Position numbers and translations under genes: made by a program
Notes under the pieces: model-generated
Seen by the model: the letters and a program-made list of their open reading frames with translations, nothing else
Database searches by the model: none
What the model was told of the DNA's origin: nothing
Assembly: GCA_902776275.1 (NCBI GenBank)
Contig: CACYPI010000001.1
Location: 1-64,000, forward strand
Origin: an uncultured Aeromonadales bacterium
Lineage (GTDB): Bacteria; Pseudomonadota; Gammaproteobacteria; Enterobacterales; Succinivibrionaceae
Reading direction: 5' to 3'
DNA: 64,000 nucleotides
Part shown: positions 47,533 to 57,214 of the stretch, piece by piece
How positions within the stretch are numbered: the first letter of the stretch is position 1
Layout: every line of letters begins with the position of its first letter

Positions 47533-47563
47533 CCCCGGGATGCGGAAGCTCCCGGGGTTTTTT
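47533..47563 (+). terminator. Strong intrinsic terminator of the nqr operon
   Basis: Stem CCCCGGGA/TCCCGGGG (47533-47540, 47550-47557) with a 9-nt loop is directly followed by TTTTTT. Confidence 0.92.
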
Positions 47564-47717
47564 GCGCCCGGAATTTGTAAATGCCTTTGCTATTTCAAAC
47601 TTAACGTTTTGAGAAAGCGACAAATATTTTCAAGAAGACGATGAGCCTGCGCGCCAAAACTCCGTTACTATACGCACTTGGGAATTTAGCTATAAGAACT
47701 ACAAAAATAGAAGAAAA

Positions 47718-49553
47718 ATGCTGAAATTAGCAGGTGGCTTGGCAGCTGCCGCCGCGCTCACGTGCGCGGCTGCGCCGATGTGGGAGGCAGGAGAGCTCAA
47801 GTACTCTGACGACGAGGCTGAAGTTTCGGCGTTCATCAACACCGAGCGCGACACCCAGGTCCAGACGGTGCTGTGCGCTAAGAACACCGGCTACTCCTAC
47901 CGCTTCACGCTGCTGCTGCCCCAGTCTTTCAACAACGACTTCGTGATCCAAGCGGGCGTCGAGTCCGACACCTTGAACTCCAAGGTCTACGCGGAGGTGT
48001 CGGGGAACTCGCTTGAGTTCCAAATCGACCAGGCCCTCATCATCAGCCTGCGCGACAGCCCCATGCTCGAGTTCACCTTCTCAAAGCAGGACGCAAAGCT
48101 CCTGGGGCTCCCCGAGAAGCTCTCGGTGCCGATGACCGGCTCCGATCTCACGATGCGCAAGGTCGCCTCCGAGTGCACCGCGCTGTGCCTCACCAAGGAC
48201 TATTCCTGCGACAAGCCGCTCATCTCATCGCTCCTGTGGCCGCAGGGCGGCTTCGCCAAGTATCCGGGAAAGGACGATCTCGAGACTTTATGCACCGACT
48301 TCCGCGACGGGCACTTCGTATTCAACAACTCCGCAGGATGCCGCTTCGGCCTTGACCGCTTCTACTCGCGCCAGGGCATGGGGCCGCTCTCCTTCCTCGA
48401 CGGGATCTTCAACGCCAAGGGTTCGCACTTCGCCCGCTACACGACGCTGTGGAACGCCGCGGCCGAGCAGGCCGCAGGCGAGGTCCCGGGCGAAGACGTC
48501 AAGGCCGACGGGCGCGAGTGGTACCTCTCGCTCTACGCGCTCGCGGGAGGTCGCAAGGTGCGCCAGTACCCGCAGTCGTACTTTGAGATCATGAACCTCG
48601 AAGGCGATCCGACCACCTTCCTCTACGACACCGACAACCGCTACGAGCTAGAGCAGCTCAAGTACACCTCGGTGCTTGCAAGACGCTACAGCTCCTCCGT
48701 CAAGGCCGCCTCCACCTTCGAGGAGGCGCTCAAGGAGTGGTCGGAGTTCTACCGCGAGTTCTGCTCCGCGCTGCCCCAGGTGCGCGAGGCCCAGGCGCTG
48801 AGGCCGGTCATCTACCGCACCATGCTCCTGCGCATCTGGCACCTGGCCGGGATGCCCGCGGGCGTCATTCTCAAGCAGAAGAACGCCTTCAGGCAGGGCA
48901 CCGGCGGCAAGACGGTCACGGGCGAGTATCTCGAGTCGGTTTGCTCGTTCTTCGACGGGGAGGGCGGCAGCGAGTACTTCTACGCCTCGGACCAGTGCGT
49001 GAAAGGCGTGTTCGCAGATCTGGGCGGCAACGGCTTCAAGACCCTGGGCCTGGACGGCGTGGTCTCAAAGTGGGACGCCTTTGCCAAGGCCTGGCGCGAA
49101 AGCTCATTCTTCAACGACAACGTCGATGACGCCGTGGGCACCGCTCCCAGGGCCAAGCTCACGCTCTCGCTGCTCTCGCTCTACAAGATCTACGGCTTTG
49201 GCGACTACTTCCTGATGCGCCAGTGCATCGCAAGCCGCGATCCGGACATCTGCGCCTACGAGAACACCCGCTACTACCGCACCTACGAGCAGGAGCTGGC
49301 AAACCGCCTCGAGTCCATCACCGCCGTCTCGCCCAAGGACGCCTCCGAGCTCTCCAAGGCCAACGAGCTTTGGAAGCAGTACTACGACGCGCTGTGCTCC
49401 TACGTTGACACGCTTGAGCGCTCGGGCCTCATCCCCGCCTGGCGCGCCTCGCTGGTCAAGGGCATGGCCGCCGTGCAGCAGACCAACGCGCTCTTGAATC
49501 TCAACTACGATCGCGAGGAACTCCCCGACGAGTCGTTGGAGAACGTGGACTGA
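47718..49553 (+). CDS. Large exported protein of unknown function, 611 aa
   Basis: The start (47718) follows AGAAGAAAA in an AT-rich upstream stretch. A cleavable signal peptide ends near ALTCAAAPM (about residue 20). The mature part has a beta-type N-terminal region (about 25-150) and a long, mostly helical, Tyr- and Trp-rich region with repeated amphipathic stretches (EEALKEWSEFYREFC, SELSKANELWKQYYDALCSYV). At least 12 Cys residues suggest disulfides. No enzymatic motif or family is recognised. It stands alone between the nqr terminator and a methyltransferase gene. It is probably periplasmic or outer-membrane associated. Confidence 0.85.
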   Translation: MLKLAGGLAAAAALTCAAAPMWEAGELKYSDDEAEVSAFINTERDTQVQTVLCAKNTGYSYRFTLLLPQSFNNDFVIQAGVESDTLNSKVYAEVSGNSLEFQIDQALIISLRDSPMLEFTFSKQDAKLLGLPEKLSVPMTGSDLTMRKVASECTALCLTKDYSCDKPLISSLLWPQGGFAKYPGKDDLETLCTDFRDGHFVFNNSAGCRFGLDRFYSRQGMGPLSFLDGIFNAKGSHFARYTTLWNAAAEQAAGEVPGEDVKADGREWYLSLYALAGGRKVRQYPQSYFEIMNLEGDPTTFLYDTDNRYELEQLKYTSVLARRYSSSVKAASTFEEALKEWSEFYREFCSALPQVREAQALRPVIYRTMLLRIWHLAGMPAGVILKQKNAFRQGTGGKTVTGEYLESVCSFFDGEGGSEYFYASDQCVKGVFADLGGNGFKTLGLDGVVSKWDAFAKAWRESSFFNDNVDDAVGTAPRAKLTLSLLSLYKIYGFGDYFLMRQCIASRDPDICAYENTRYYRTYEQELANRLESITAVSPKDASELSKANELWKQYYDALCSYVDTLERSGLIPAWRASLVKGMAAVQQTNALLNLNYDREELPDESLENVD

Positions 49554-49640
49554 GGCAAAGCGCGGCCCGGGGCGTCGCCTGGGCTTGCTTCCATCCAACC
49601 GGCCATGCCGCAGGGCATGGCCCTGAGCATGAGGCCGCAA

Positions 49641-51443
49641 ATGCCAGCACGCAACCGCTCTCAAAAAAACGCGTCTCTGGCGCCTCCCAAGGCTGCAGAG
49701 GCCTTGGGCGGCGGCGCCTCCAAGAGCGCGGTCTCAAACTGGAAGAGGCTCGGCACGATGGCGGAGGGCAGGCTTCAAAGCCGCGCCAACAAGACGCGCT
49801 CCCAAAGGCGCGTCATGCCCGCAGAATACGCAGAACGCAAGCAGGACGCGCTATCAGCCTTCTTTTTGGCTGCGCGCATCGAGTCTAACGGATATGGCGC
49901 GATGGAGGCCTTCTGGTCGCTCTGCCAGAACCTGCTGCGCCGCGCGGGAATTGCACAAAAGCCCTCGTGCAAGAAGGCGCTCTCAGAGTACTCGCACCTT
50001 AAGACCTTCCCGGATCTTTTAGGCGAGGATCTGCCGGACGAGCCTGACATCCTGGGCCTCGTCTATGAGAGCTACTTAAGCGAGGGGCAGAGAAACGAGC
50101 AGGGCTGCTACTACACGCCAAGGTCCATCGCCTCGGAGATGCTCGAAGGCATGGATCTCATGGATGGTGCCATGCTCCTCGATCCCTGCTGCGGCAGCGG
50201 GGCCTTCCTGCTTGCATCCGACGCCCCGGATCCAAGGCAGCTGTGCGGCATCGACTCCGATCCCATGGCCGTGATGCTTGCGCGCACGAACCTGCTTTTG
50301 AAGTACCGCGATCATGACTTCATCCCCGACATCCGCTGCGCCGACTTCCTCGACGAGGAGACGGGGCTTGAGGAGAGGCGCTTTGACTTCATCGCCACCA
50401 ACCCGCCTTGGGGCGCCAGGGTGGGCCATGATCCCTCGATCGCGGGGATAAGCTCTGGCGAGAGCGCCTCGCTGATCCTGGCCAAGTCCTGCTCGCTGCT
50501 CAAGTCAGGCGGCAGCGCCTGCTTCCTCCTCCCTGATGCGGCGCTCAGCGTCAAAAACCACCTCGATCTGCGAAAGTTCCTGCTCGAGCGCGTCGACCTT
50601 GTACGGATCAAGTCCTACCCCAAGGCCTTCTCCGGGGTCATGACCGGCTTTGCCGCGGTGACGCTCAAGGCCGGCGTGCCCTCGGGCAGGCCTGTCATGT
50701 CCGCCACGCCCAAGTGGGAGCGCCTCATCGATCCCTCGGAGTTCAAGGGGGCGCCCAACCTCGTGTTCAGCCTGATCCCCGCATCCGAGGCCGCCATCGT
50801 CAGGAAATGCCGCAGGCGCGGGGAGTTGAGCCTCAAGGACAGCGCCTTCGCGCTTGGCATAGTGACCGGCAATAACAGGCGCCTGCTCTCGGAGGAGCGC
50901 CTTGACGGGATGGAGCCAATCTACACTGGGCGCGAGATCAAGCCGTACAGGCTGCTTGAGCCCCAATGCTTCATAAGGTACGACCGCAAGGCCTTCCAGC
51001 AGGCCGCCCCCGACTGGATCTACCGCAGGAAGGACAAGCTTGCCTATAAGTTCATCTCAAGCACCCTCGCCTTCGCCTGCGACCGCGAAGGCAGCCTCTT
51101 TTTGAACAGCGCCAACCTGCTGGTCCCCAAGGTTCCAGGCATGAGCGCGATGACGGTGATGGCCTTCTTAAACTCTTCGCTAATGAACTTCCTCTACGGC
51201 AGGATGTTCGCCGAGGTGAAGATCTTGAAGGGCAACCTCATGGAGCTTCCCCTCCCCAGGATCAGCTCAGATGAGGACGCGGAGCTCACGCGCCTTGCCC
51301 AGGCGGCGTCCGAGGGCGATGAAACGGCCCCTTCCGCGATCGACGCTATGGTGCTTGGGATCTTCGGGCTTGGCGAGGCGGAGCGGCAGGAGATCATCGA
51401 AAAGACGCGCCCGCGCGGCAGGAGGGCCGCACCCAGGGCGTGA
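49641..51443 (+). CDS. Adenine-specific DNA methyltransferase, TaqI/Eco57I-like, solitary
   Basis: The start is taken as ATG 49641, because GAGG lies six bases before it; an in-frame ATG at 49605 sits in a hairpin (GGCCATGCC/GGCATGGCC). The 600-aa protein has an N-terminal HTH-like piece (GGASKSAVSNWKRLG). The SAM motif LLDPCCGSGAFLL lies near 179 and the catalytic NPPW motif near 254 (IATNPPWGARVG), giving N6-adenine chemistry. A TaqI-type target-recognition region (YTGREIKPYRLLEPQ, LFLNSANLLVP) occupies 420-560. No endonuclease motif or neighbouring restriction gene is visible. It is either an orphan regulatory methylase or the modification remnant of a type IIG system. Confidence 0.88.
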   Translation: MPARNRSQKNASLAPPKAAEALGGGASKSAVSNWKRLGTMAEGRLQSRANKTRSQRRVMPAEYAERKQDALSAFFLAARIESNGYGAMEAFWSLCQNLLRRAGIAQKPSCKKALSEYSHLKTFPDLLGEDLPDEPDILGLVYESYLSEGQRNEQGCYYTPRSIASEMLEGMDLMDGAMLLDPCCGSGAFLLASDAPDPRQLCGIDSDPMAVMLARTNLLLKYRDHDFIPDIRCADFLDEETGLEERRFDFIATNPPWGARVGHDPSIAGISSGESASLILAKSCSLLKSGGSACFLLPDAALSVKNHLDLRKFLLERVDLVRIKSYPKAFSGVMTGFAAVTLKAGVPSGRPVMSATPKWERLIDPSEFKGAPNLVFSLIPASEAAIVRKCRRRGELSLKDSAFALGIVTGNNRRLLSEERLDGMEPIYTGREIKPYRLLEPQCFIRYDRKAFQQAAPDWIYRRKDKLAYKFISSTLAFACDREGSLFLNSANLLVPKVPGMSAMTVMAFLNSSLMNFLYGRMFAEVKILKGNLMELPLPRISSDEDAELTRLAQAASEGDETAPSAIDAMVLGIFGLGEAERQEIIEKTRPRGRRAAPRA

Positions 51444-51471
51444 AGGCCTGCAGGAAAAGATGCAGAAACGA

Positions 51472-51499
51472 GGAAGGCCCGCATTTGCGGGCCTTCCTG
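51472..51499. terminator. Bidirectional terminator between the methyltransferase and dapD
   Basis: A perfect 12-bp stem AGGAAGGCCCGC/GCGGGCCTTCCT with loop ATTT lies between convergent genes. Confidence 0.8.
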
Positions 51500-51530
51500 A
51501 TCATTCCGGGGCGCGGCCCCGGATACTGCG

Positions 51531-52376
51531 TCAGCCGTGGATCTCGTCCATGGTCTCGCGCAGCAGGCTGTTGATGCCGACCTTGGAGAGGGTGCGCTCA
51601 TCGACGTGCTTTACGATGATCGCGGCGTACAGCGAGTACTTGCCGTCCTTGGAGGGCAGGTTGCCGGCGACGACCACCGAGTGCGGCGGGACGTAGCCGT
51701 AGGAGATCTCGCCGGTGGTGCGATCGTAGATGCGGGTGGACTTGCCCAGGAACACGCCCATGGAGATCACGGAGCCCTCGCCGACGATGCAGCCCTCGAC
51801 GACCTCGGAGCGGGCGCCGATGAAGCAGTTGTCCTCGATGATGGTCGGGCCGGCCTGGACGGGCTCGAGCACGCCGCCGATGCCGGCGCCGCCTGCGATG
51901 TGGACGTTCTTGCCGACCTGGGCGCAGGAGCCCACGGTGGCCCAGGTGTCGACCATGGTGCCGGCGCCGACGTGGGCGCCGACGTTGACGAACGAAGGCA
52001 TCAGCACGGCGGTGGGCTCGATGTAGGCGCCGCGGCGCACGACGGCGCCCGGGCAGACGCGCAGGCCCTCGCGCTCGAAGCGCTCGGTGTCATAGCCGTT
52101 GAACTTGAGGGGAACCTTGTCGAAGTAGGCGCCGCCGGGGATGGTGTTGATCTCGGACTTGTGGAGCCTGAAGGAGAGCAGGACCGCCTTCTTGACCCAC
52201 TGGTTGGTGAGCCACTGGCCGTCCTTCTTCTCGGCCACGCGGATCACGCCGCGGTCGAGGCCGTCGAATACCTGCTCCACGGCGTCCCTGACGTCGGAAG
52301 GAGCATTGTCGGGACTGATGGAGGCGCGGTTTTCGAAGGCGTCGTCGATGATCCCCTGTAAGTCTTGAAGTGCCAT
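51531..52376 (-). CDS. dapD: Tetrahydrodipicolinate N-succinyltransferase
   Basis: The 281-aa protein starts [17 protein letters not shown]. The C-terminal two-thirds is a hexapeptide-repeat left-handed beta helix ([63 protein letters not shown]). It succinylates tetrahydrodipicolinate in the lysine/diaminopimelate pathway. It lies downstream of glnD, 50 nt apart, in the conserved map-glnD-dapD order read on the minus strand. Confidence 0.97.
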   Translation of the reverse strand: MALQDLQGIIDDAFENRASISPDNAPSDVRDAVEQVFDGLDRGVIRVAEKKDGQWLTNQWVKKAVLLSFRLHKSEINTIPGGAYFDKVPLKFNGYDTERFEREGLRVCPGAVVRRGAYIEPTAVLMPSFVNVGAHVGAGTMVDTWATVGSCAQVGKNVHIAGGAGIGGVLEPVQAGPTIIEDNCFIGARSEVVEGCIVGEGSVISMGVFLGKSTRIYDRTTGEISYGYVPPHSVVVAGNLPSKDGKYSLYAAIIVKHVDERTLSKVGINSLLRETMDEIHG

Positions 52377-52426
52377 TTCAGATATACCTGTGTTTGCAAG
52401 CTGATTTATGGGTGCGTGGCCTGCGC

Positions 52427-55069
52427 TCATTCCAGCCCCTCGTGGAGGGCTGCCGAGAGCTCGGCCTTCTTCGCCTCGTTAAGCGGCAGTCCGTTTCCGT
52501 CCGTCACTGTGAAGAAGTCGTCCGCCCTCTCGCCGGTCGTGTTGATCCTGGCTGCCGAAATCAGGCAGCCGCACCGCCCCAGGATGATGCCGATCTTAGC
52601 GAGCAGGCCTTCGCCGTCAAGGGTCGAGACCTCGAACGAGGAGTGCCCGGAGCTCTCGTCGGTGAGGAAGTTTATCTTGGTGGGAACGCTGAACAAGCCA
52701 GGTGAATGCCTTGTAACTTCAATGTCCTGCGCCGGCTCCTCGAACTGGGAGAGTATGCTCTTGCGCAGCCCGTTCAGGCGGTCGTTGTCCAGGGGCATGT
52801 TTTTGCGGTTTTGGAACTTGATGGTGCAAAGCACACAATTATGGTGCGTCAGGAAGATCTGCGCACTGAATACGTTCAGGTGCTTGCGCGCCATCGCCGC
52901 GGCCACCGATCCGAAGAACATCGGCGAGGTGCTGCGGTAGTAGAGCAGGAGCTCGGTGCCAAGAGCGCCAAGCTGCGCGAAGAGGATGAGCGGGCGATCC
53001 TTGTTCTGGAACCTGATGATGTTGCGGGCGTGCCACTTGATCTCCGAGGGCTGGTAGTGGAGGAAGTAGGCCGTCGGGAACTGCGCAAAGTAGCGCAAAA
53101 GCTCGGACTTCCTGATCTCCGGCGTGCTCTCGATGATGAGCTGCTGGTTCTCGTGGGCCTGCAGGCTCGTGTCCAGCGCGCTCTCGCGCCCGCTGCGCAG
53201 CACTTGGCGGGTGGACATGTACAGCTGCCTGAAGATGCTGTCCTTCCAGGAGTTCCACTCGCTGTCGTTCGTGGCGGTGATGTCGGCCACGGTCAGGCAG
53301 TAGAGCATGTTCAGGTGCTCCTCGTCCTTCATCTGGCCGGCGAAGTTGTTGATGACCTCCGGATCGGCGATGTCGCGCCTGGTGGCGATGTTCGAGAAGA
53401 GCAGGTGGTTGCGGATGGTCCAGGTCACAAGCTCGGTCTGGTAGGGGGCGAAGCTGTGGAGCTGGCAGAAGTTGTAGGCCTCCTTAGCCCCCTCCTCGGC
53501 GTGGTGGCCGCCGCGGCCCTTGGCGATGTCATGCAGGAAGGCCGCGACGTTCAAGAGCCCGGGCTCGGAGAGCTGGCGGACCACCGAGGAGAAGAACGAG
53601 AACACCGGGTTGTCCGAGTGCTGGAGCGCCACGATGTTGGTGAGCGCGCGGATGGTGTGCTCGTCCACCGAGAACATGTGGAACATGTCGAACTGGGTGA
53701 GGCCCTCGATGCGCTCCCACTGGGGCATGTACGAGGAGATGACGCGGGTCTCGTGCATCAGCGGCAGCGCCACGCTCAGGCTGTCCTGATCGGTGAGCAC
53801 CTGCTTGAAGATCTCGCGGCAGTGCGGGATCTCGATGAGGAATTGCGCCAGATCGCGGCGGCTTTGGCGCAGCGCCTTCAGGCAGTTCACGTGGATGGCG
53901 CGGATCCCCGGGTGCTTGGCGATGATCCTGAAGAGCTCGAGCATCATCCCCGGCTCGTTGTGGAAGAGGTCGTGGTCTAGGATGTCGATGTACTTGCCGC
54001 GCTGGACGAAGAAGCTGTTGATGAAGACCGGCTCGTCCTCGCCGTCCAGCTCGCCCTTGATGGCGATGGTCTCAAGCTGCAGCACGATCTCGCTGAGCTC
54101 GCGCACGCGCCTGAAGGTGCGGAAGAGCGCGCGCATCATCGCCTCGACCGGTCCGTTGCCTGTGTCGCCGTAGCCGAGCATCGCCGCAGCCTGCTTCTGG
54201 CAGTCGAGCGTCAGGCGGTTGCCGCCGCCTGAGCAGAGGTTCAATGCATAGCGCACCTCGAAGAGGAAGCGGCGGCACTCGATTAGCTCGCCGTATTCGT
54301 CCTCGGTGAGGAGCCCGGCTGAGAGCATGGCCTCGGGATCGCGGGCGCCGAAGTGCAGCGAGGCCACCCACTGGAGCACCTGGATGTCGCGCAGCCCGCC
54401 TGGATTGTTCTTGACGTCAGGCTCGATGGAATAGACGGTGTCCTTGTACTGGTGGTAGCGCTCCTGCTGCTCGGCGACCTTGGCGTCGAGGAAGCGGCGC
54501 GAGTCCCAGCCCATGTCCTGGGCGACGCTCTTGAGCAGGTAGGCGGCGACGTCCTTCGATCCCGCGATCAGGTGGTTCTCAAGCAGGTTGGTCCTCACCG
54601 TGATGTCGCCGCGCGCCTCGATGACGGTGTCGTGCACCGAGCGCACCGAGGATCCCAGGTCGAGCTTGATGTCCCAGAGGTAGGAGATGAAGGACTCGAT
54701 CCTCGATCCAGTCCCGTCGCTTATGGGCTCCTCGGAGCAGACGAGCAGGATGTCGATGTCCGATCCCGGGAACATCTCGGCCCGCCCGTAGCCGCCCACT
54801 GCCATGAGCGCAAGCGTGCCGCTGGCGCCTAGGCCGAAGTGGAGGAAGAGCCTTGAGAGCAGCGAGTCGAAGAAGGCGGTGCGGCAGTCGAGGAGCTCGG
54901 GCACCCCGAAGCCGTCCCTGAAGCACGATGAGAGGTAGTCCTGGAAGCGCGCGAGCAGGGCGCGGCAGGACCTCACGTCATAGATGTCAGCCCCCTGCTC
55001 GTCGAAGGGGCGGACGCGCCCGGGAGCGCCCTCTACGGTCTTCCTCGGCACATTGATGCTCTCGAACAT
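52427..55069 (-). CDS. glnD: Bifunctional PII uridylyltransferase/uridylyl-removing enzyme
   Basis: The 880-aa protein starts [14 protein letters not shown] after GGGAGGGGCGC. Domains are a nucleotidyltransferase with [15 protein letters not shown] (92-106), a helical GlnE-like linker, an HD hydrolase ([16 protein letters not shown], near 510) and two C-terminal ACT domains ([33 protein letters not shown]) that sense glutamine. It modifies PII (GlnB/GlnK) to tie nitrogen status to GlnA and NtrC. Its neighbours map and dapD follow the classic order. Confidence 0.97.
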   Translation of the reverse strand: MFESINVPRKTVEGAPGRVRPFDEQGADIYDVRSCRALLARFQDYLSSCFRDGFGVPELLDCRTAFFDSLLSRLFLHFGLGASGTLALMAVGGYGRAEMFPGSDIDILLVCSEEPISDGTGSRIESFISYLWDIKLDLGSSVRSVHDTVIEARGDITVRTNLLENHLIAGSKDVAAYLLKSVAQDMGWDSRRFLDAKVAEQQERYHQYKDTVYSIEPDVKNNPGGLRDIQVLQWVASLHFGARDPEAMLSAGLLTEDEYGELIECRRFLFEVRYALNLCSGGGNRLTLDCQKQAAAMLGYGDTGNGPVEAMMRALFRTFRRVRELSEIVLQLETIAIKGELDGEDEPVFINSFFVQRGKYIDILDHDLFHNEPGMMLELFRIIAKHPGIRAIHVNCLKALRQSRRDLAQFLIEIPHCREIFKQVLTDQDSLSVALPLMHETRVISSYMPQWERIEGLTQFDMFHMFSVDEHTIRALTNIVALQHSDNPVFSFFSSVVRQLSEPGLLNVAAFLHDIAKGRGGHHAEEGAKEAYNFCQLHSFAPYQTELVTWTIRNHLLFSNIATRRDIADPEVINNFAGQMKDEEHLNMLYCLTVADITATNDSEWNSWKDSIFRQLYMSTRQVLRSGRESALDTSLQAHENQQLIIESTPEIRKSELLRYFAQFPTAYFLHYQPSEIKWHARNIIRFQNKDRPLILFAQLGALGTELLLYYRSTSPMFFGSVAAAMARKHLNVFSAQIFLTHHNCVLCTIKFQNRKNMPLDNDRLNGLRKSILSQFEEPAQDIEVTRHSPGLFSVPTKINFLTDESSGHSSFEVSTLDGEGLLAKIGIILGRCGCLISAARINTTGERADDFFTVTDGNGLPLNEAKKAELSAALHEGLE

Positions 55070-55095
55070 GCGCCCCTCCCTGGGACAGGCCCTGG

Positions 55096-55899
55096 TCAGT
55101 GGTGGATGAAGCGCGGGAAGTCCTCGTCGCTGCGCAGCGTGAGGACCTCGCAGCCGTCGTCGGTCACAAGCAGGGTGTGCTCGAATTGGGCCGAGGGCTG
55201 GTGGTCGGCGGTGGTCACCGTCCATCCGTTCTTGCGGTTGATCCTGCACTTCCACGTGCCGGCGTTGATCATCGGCTCGATGGTGAAGCACATGCCCTTC
55301 TCCAAAAGCAGGTCGTAGTCGTTGCGGTAGTGGAGCACCTGGGGATCCTCGTGGAACCCAAGGCCGATGCCGTGGCCGCAGTAGTCGCGGACGATGGAGA
55401 ACTTGTAGCGGTCGGCGACCTTCTGGATGGCGTCGCCCACCTCAGTGAGGTTGGCGCCCGGGCGCACGGTCCTGATGGCGTCGTACATCGACTCCTGGGT
55501 GCACTTGACGAGCATTTGGTTGCGCAGAGAGGTCTCCCCGCCGACGACGTACATCATCGAGGTGTCGCCGTGGTAGCCGTCCTTGCGCACCGTCACGTCG
55601 ATGTTGACGATGTCGCCGTTGTGCAGGCGCTGCATGCCGGGGATCCCGTGGCAGACCACCTCGTTGACGCTGATGCAGGTGGCCTTGGGGTAGCCCTCGT
55701 ACCCGAGGTCGGCGGACTCGGCGTGCTCGGTGTTCTCTATGTAGTCGAGCATGCGGTCGTCAAGCTCGCCCGTGGTCACGCCAGCCTTCACCAGCGGCGC
55801 GACGAACTCCAGGACCTGCGCGGCGAGCTTGCCGGCAACGCGCATCTTCTCGATCTCGGAGGGCGACTTGAGCGATATTTCCAACTTCCTGTTTCTCAT
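55096..55899 (-). CDS. map: Methionine aminopeptidase type I
   Basis: The 267-aa protein starts MRNRKLEISLKSPSEIEKM, near a TATACT -10 (55933-55938, minus strand). Metal ligands fall in VNIDVTVRKDGYHGDTS, CGHGIGLGFHEDP, FTIEPMIN and QFEHTLLVT, all intact. It removes initiator Met from nascent proteins. It precedes glnD by 26 nt and is divergent from rpsB, as in most Gammaproteobacteria. Confidence 0.98.
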   Translation of the reverse strand: MRNRKLEISLKSPSEIEKMRVAGKLAAQVLEFVAPLVKAGVTTGELDDRMLDYIENTEHAESADLGYEGYPKATCISVNEVVCHGIPGMQRLHNGDIVNIDVTVRKDGYHGDTSMMYVVGGETSLRNQMLVKCTQESMYDAIRTVRPGANLTEVGDAIQKVADRYKFSIVRDYCGHGIGLGFHEDPQVLHYRNDYDLLLEKGMCFTIEPMINAGTWKCRINRKNGWTVTTADHQPSAQFEHTLLVTDDGCEVLTLRSDEDFPRFIHH

Positions 55900-56307
55900 C
55901 TTTAACCTATGCTGCAATTGAGCCTTGAACCAAGTATACCCACGCAGGGCGTCTCCATGTGTCAGACAAGCGCCGCGCACCATGGGCGCCCTGCCCGGGG
56001 TGGCCGAATTTTAAACGAAGGCGGCGCCTGGGGCGCAGGAGGCGCTAATCATTTGCGCGAAGGACAGAACAAGTGAAATAACTTGTTGTATTTAAATTAT
56101 AAAGATGCCGAAGCGCCTTTTGCATCCTGTCTTGGAAAAGCGCTTTCCTTCATGGTAGAATACAGTGCTTTTGTGTCTATGGCGCAACAGCAAATTTTTG
56201 ATTCTTTTGTAAAACACACACTGTCCATCCAACACGCGCCCAGGGTGCCGCAAATGCGGTCGGGCATGTGGGGCAGTGGAGGCACAACCCTTTAAGAGGT
56301 ATAGAAA
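55900..56307. promoter_or_regulatory. Divergent map/rpsB control region and rpsB leader
   Basis: The gap is 408 nt. Toward map there is a -10 AGTATA complement (55933-55938). An inverted repeat AACAAGT-GAAATA-ACTTGTT lies at 56068-56087 in an AT-rich stretch. Toward rpsB there is a sigma-70-like promoter at 56132-56161. The transcribed leader (about 56168-56307) carries a small hairpin CCGCA-AA-TGCGG (56248-56259) and G-rich segments, and may be the target of S2 autoregulation as known for rpsB leaders. No gene is seen. Confidence 0.5.
56132..56161 (+). promoter_or_regulatory. Sigma-70 promoter for rpsB-tsf
   Basis: TTGGAA (56132-56137), an 18-nt spacer, then TAGAAT (56156-56161). The predicted leader is about 140 nt long. 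Confidence 0.6.
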
Positions 56308-57084
56308 ATGTCATCTGTCACCATGCGCGACATGCTCAAGGCTGGTGTCCACTTCGGCCACCAGACCCGCTACTGGAACCCCAAGATGAAGCAGTACATC
56401 TTCGGCGCCAGGAACGGCATCCACATTATCAACCTGGAGAAGACCGTCCAGTGCTATGAAGACGCGCTGAACTTCCTCAGCAGCGTTGTCGCGCACAAGG
56501 GCAAGATCCTGTTTGTCGGCACCAAGCGCGCCGCCTGCGACCAGGTCGGCCCTGCTGCCACTGCCTGCGGCCAGTTCTACGTCGACCACCGCTGGCTGGG
56601 CGGCATGCTCACCAACTGGAAGACCGTGCGCCAGTCGATCAAGCGCCTCAAGGATCTCGAGACCGAGAGCCAGGACGGCACTTTCGAGAAGCTGACCAAG
56701 AAGGAGGCTCTCCTCCGCACCCGCGATCTCAACAAGCTCAACCGCGCCCTGGGCGGCATCAAGGACATGGGCGGCCTTCCGGACGCGCTGTTCGTGATCG
56801 ACGCCGAGGCCGAGCACATCGCGATCAAGGAAGCCAACAACCTGGGCATCCCGGTCGTGGCGGTCGTCGACACCAACTCGGATCCTGATGGCGTCAACTA
56901 CGTCATCCCGGGCAACGACGATGCCATCCGCGCCGTCGAGCTGTACTACAAGGGCGTGGTCGAGGCCATCAACAACGCCCGCGCCCAGCTCGTCGCCGAG
57001 GAGCAGGCTGCCAAGGAGGCCGCGCAGGCCGAGCAGGACAAGGGCGCCGAGGGCGCCGCCCCTGCCGAGAAGGCCGCCGAATAA
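56308..57084 (+). CDS. rpsB: 30S ribosomal protein S2
   Basis: The 258-aa protein begins [20 protein letters not shown] after AAGAGGTATAGAAA. It is fully conserved through [35 protein letters not shown], and [27 protein letters not shown]. An Ala/Glu-rich C-terminal tail (about 225-258) is longer than in E. coli. It is followed by tsf after an attenuator-like region. Confidence 0.99.
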   Translation: MSSVTMRDMLKAGVHFGHQTRYWNPKMKQYIFGARNGIHIINLEKTVQCYEDALNFLSSVVAHKGKILFVGTKRAACDQVGPAATACGQFYVDHRWLGGMLTNWKTVRQSIKRLKDLETESQDGTFEKLTKKEALLRTRDLNKLNRALGGIKDMGGLPDALFVIDAEAEHIAIKEANNLGIPVVAVVDTNSDPDGVNYVIPGNDDAIRAVELYYKGVVEAINNARAQLVAEEQAAKEAAQAEQDKGAEGAAPAEKAAE

Positions 57085-57109
57085 GGCAGCTCTTCTTTCA
57101 AGAAGCATT

Positions 57110-57195
57110 GCGGGGGCCCAAGGCCCCCGCCGGGCGCCGCCTTCTGGCGGGCGCCCCCGATTTTGAACTGCAAGGCCGGTATTCCGGTCTTTTTT
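57110..57195 (+). terminator. Attenuator-like hairpins between rpsB and tsf
   Basis: Three hairpins occur: GCGGGGGCC-CAA-GGCCCCCGC (57110-57130), GGGCGCC/GGCGCCC (57132-57156) and GGCCGG-TATT-CCGGTC followed by TTTTTT (57174-57195). The last has full terminator form, just upstream of tsf. Partial termination here would lower EF-Ts relative to S2, as reported for the E. coli operon. Confidence 0.7.
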
Positions 57196-57214
57196 GAACT
57201 GAGGATTTGAAGAT

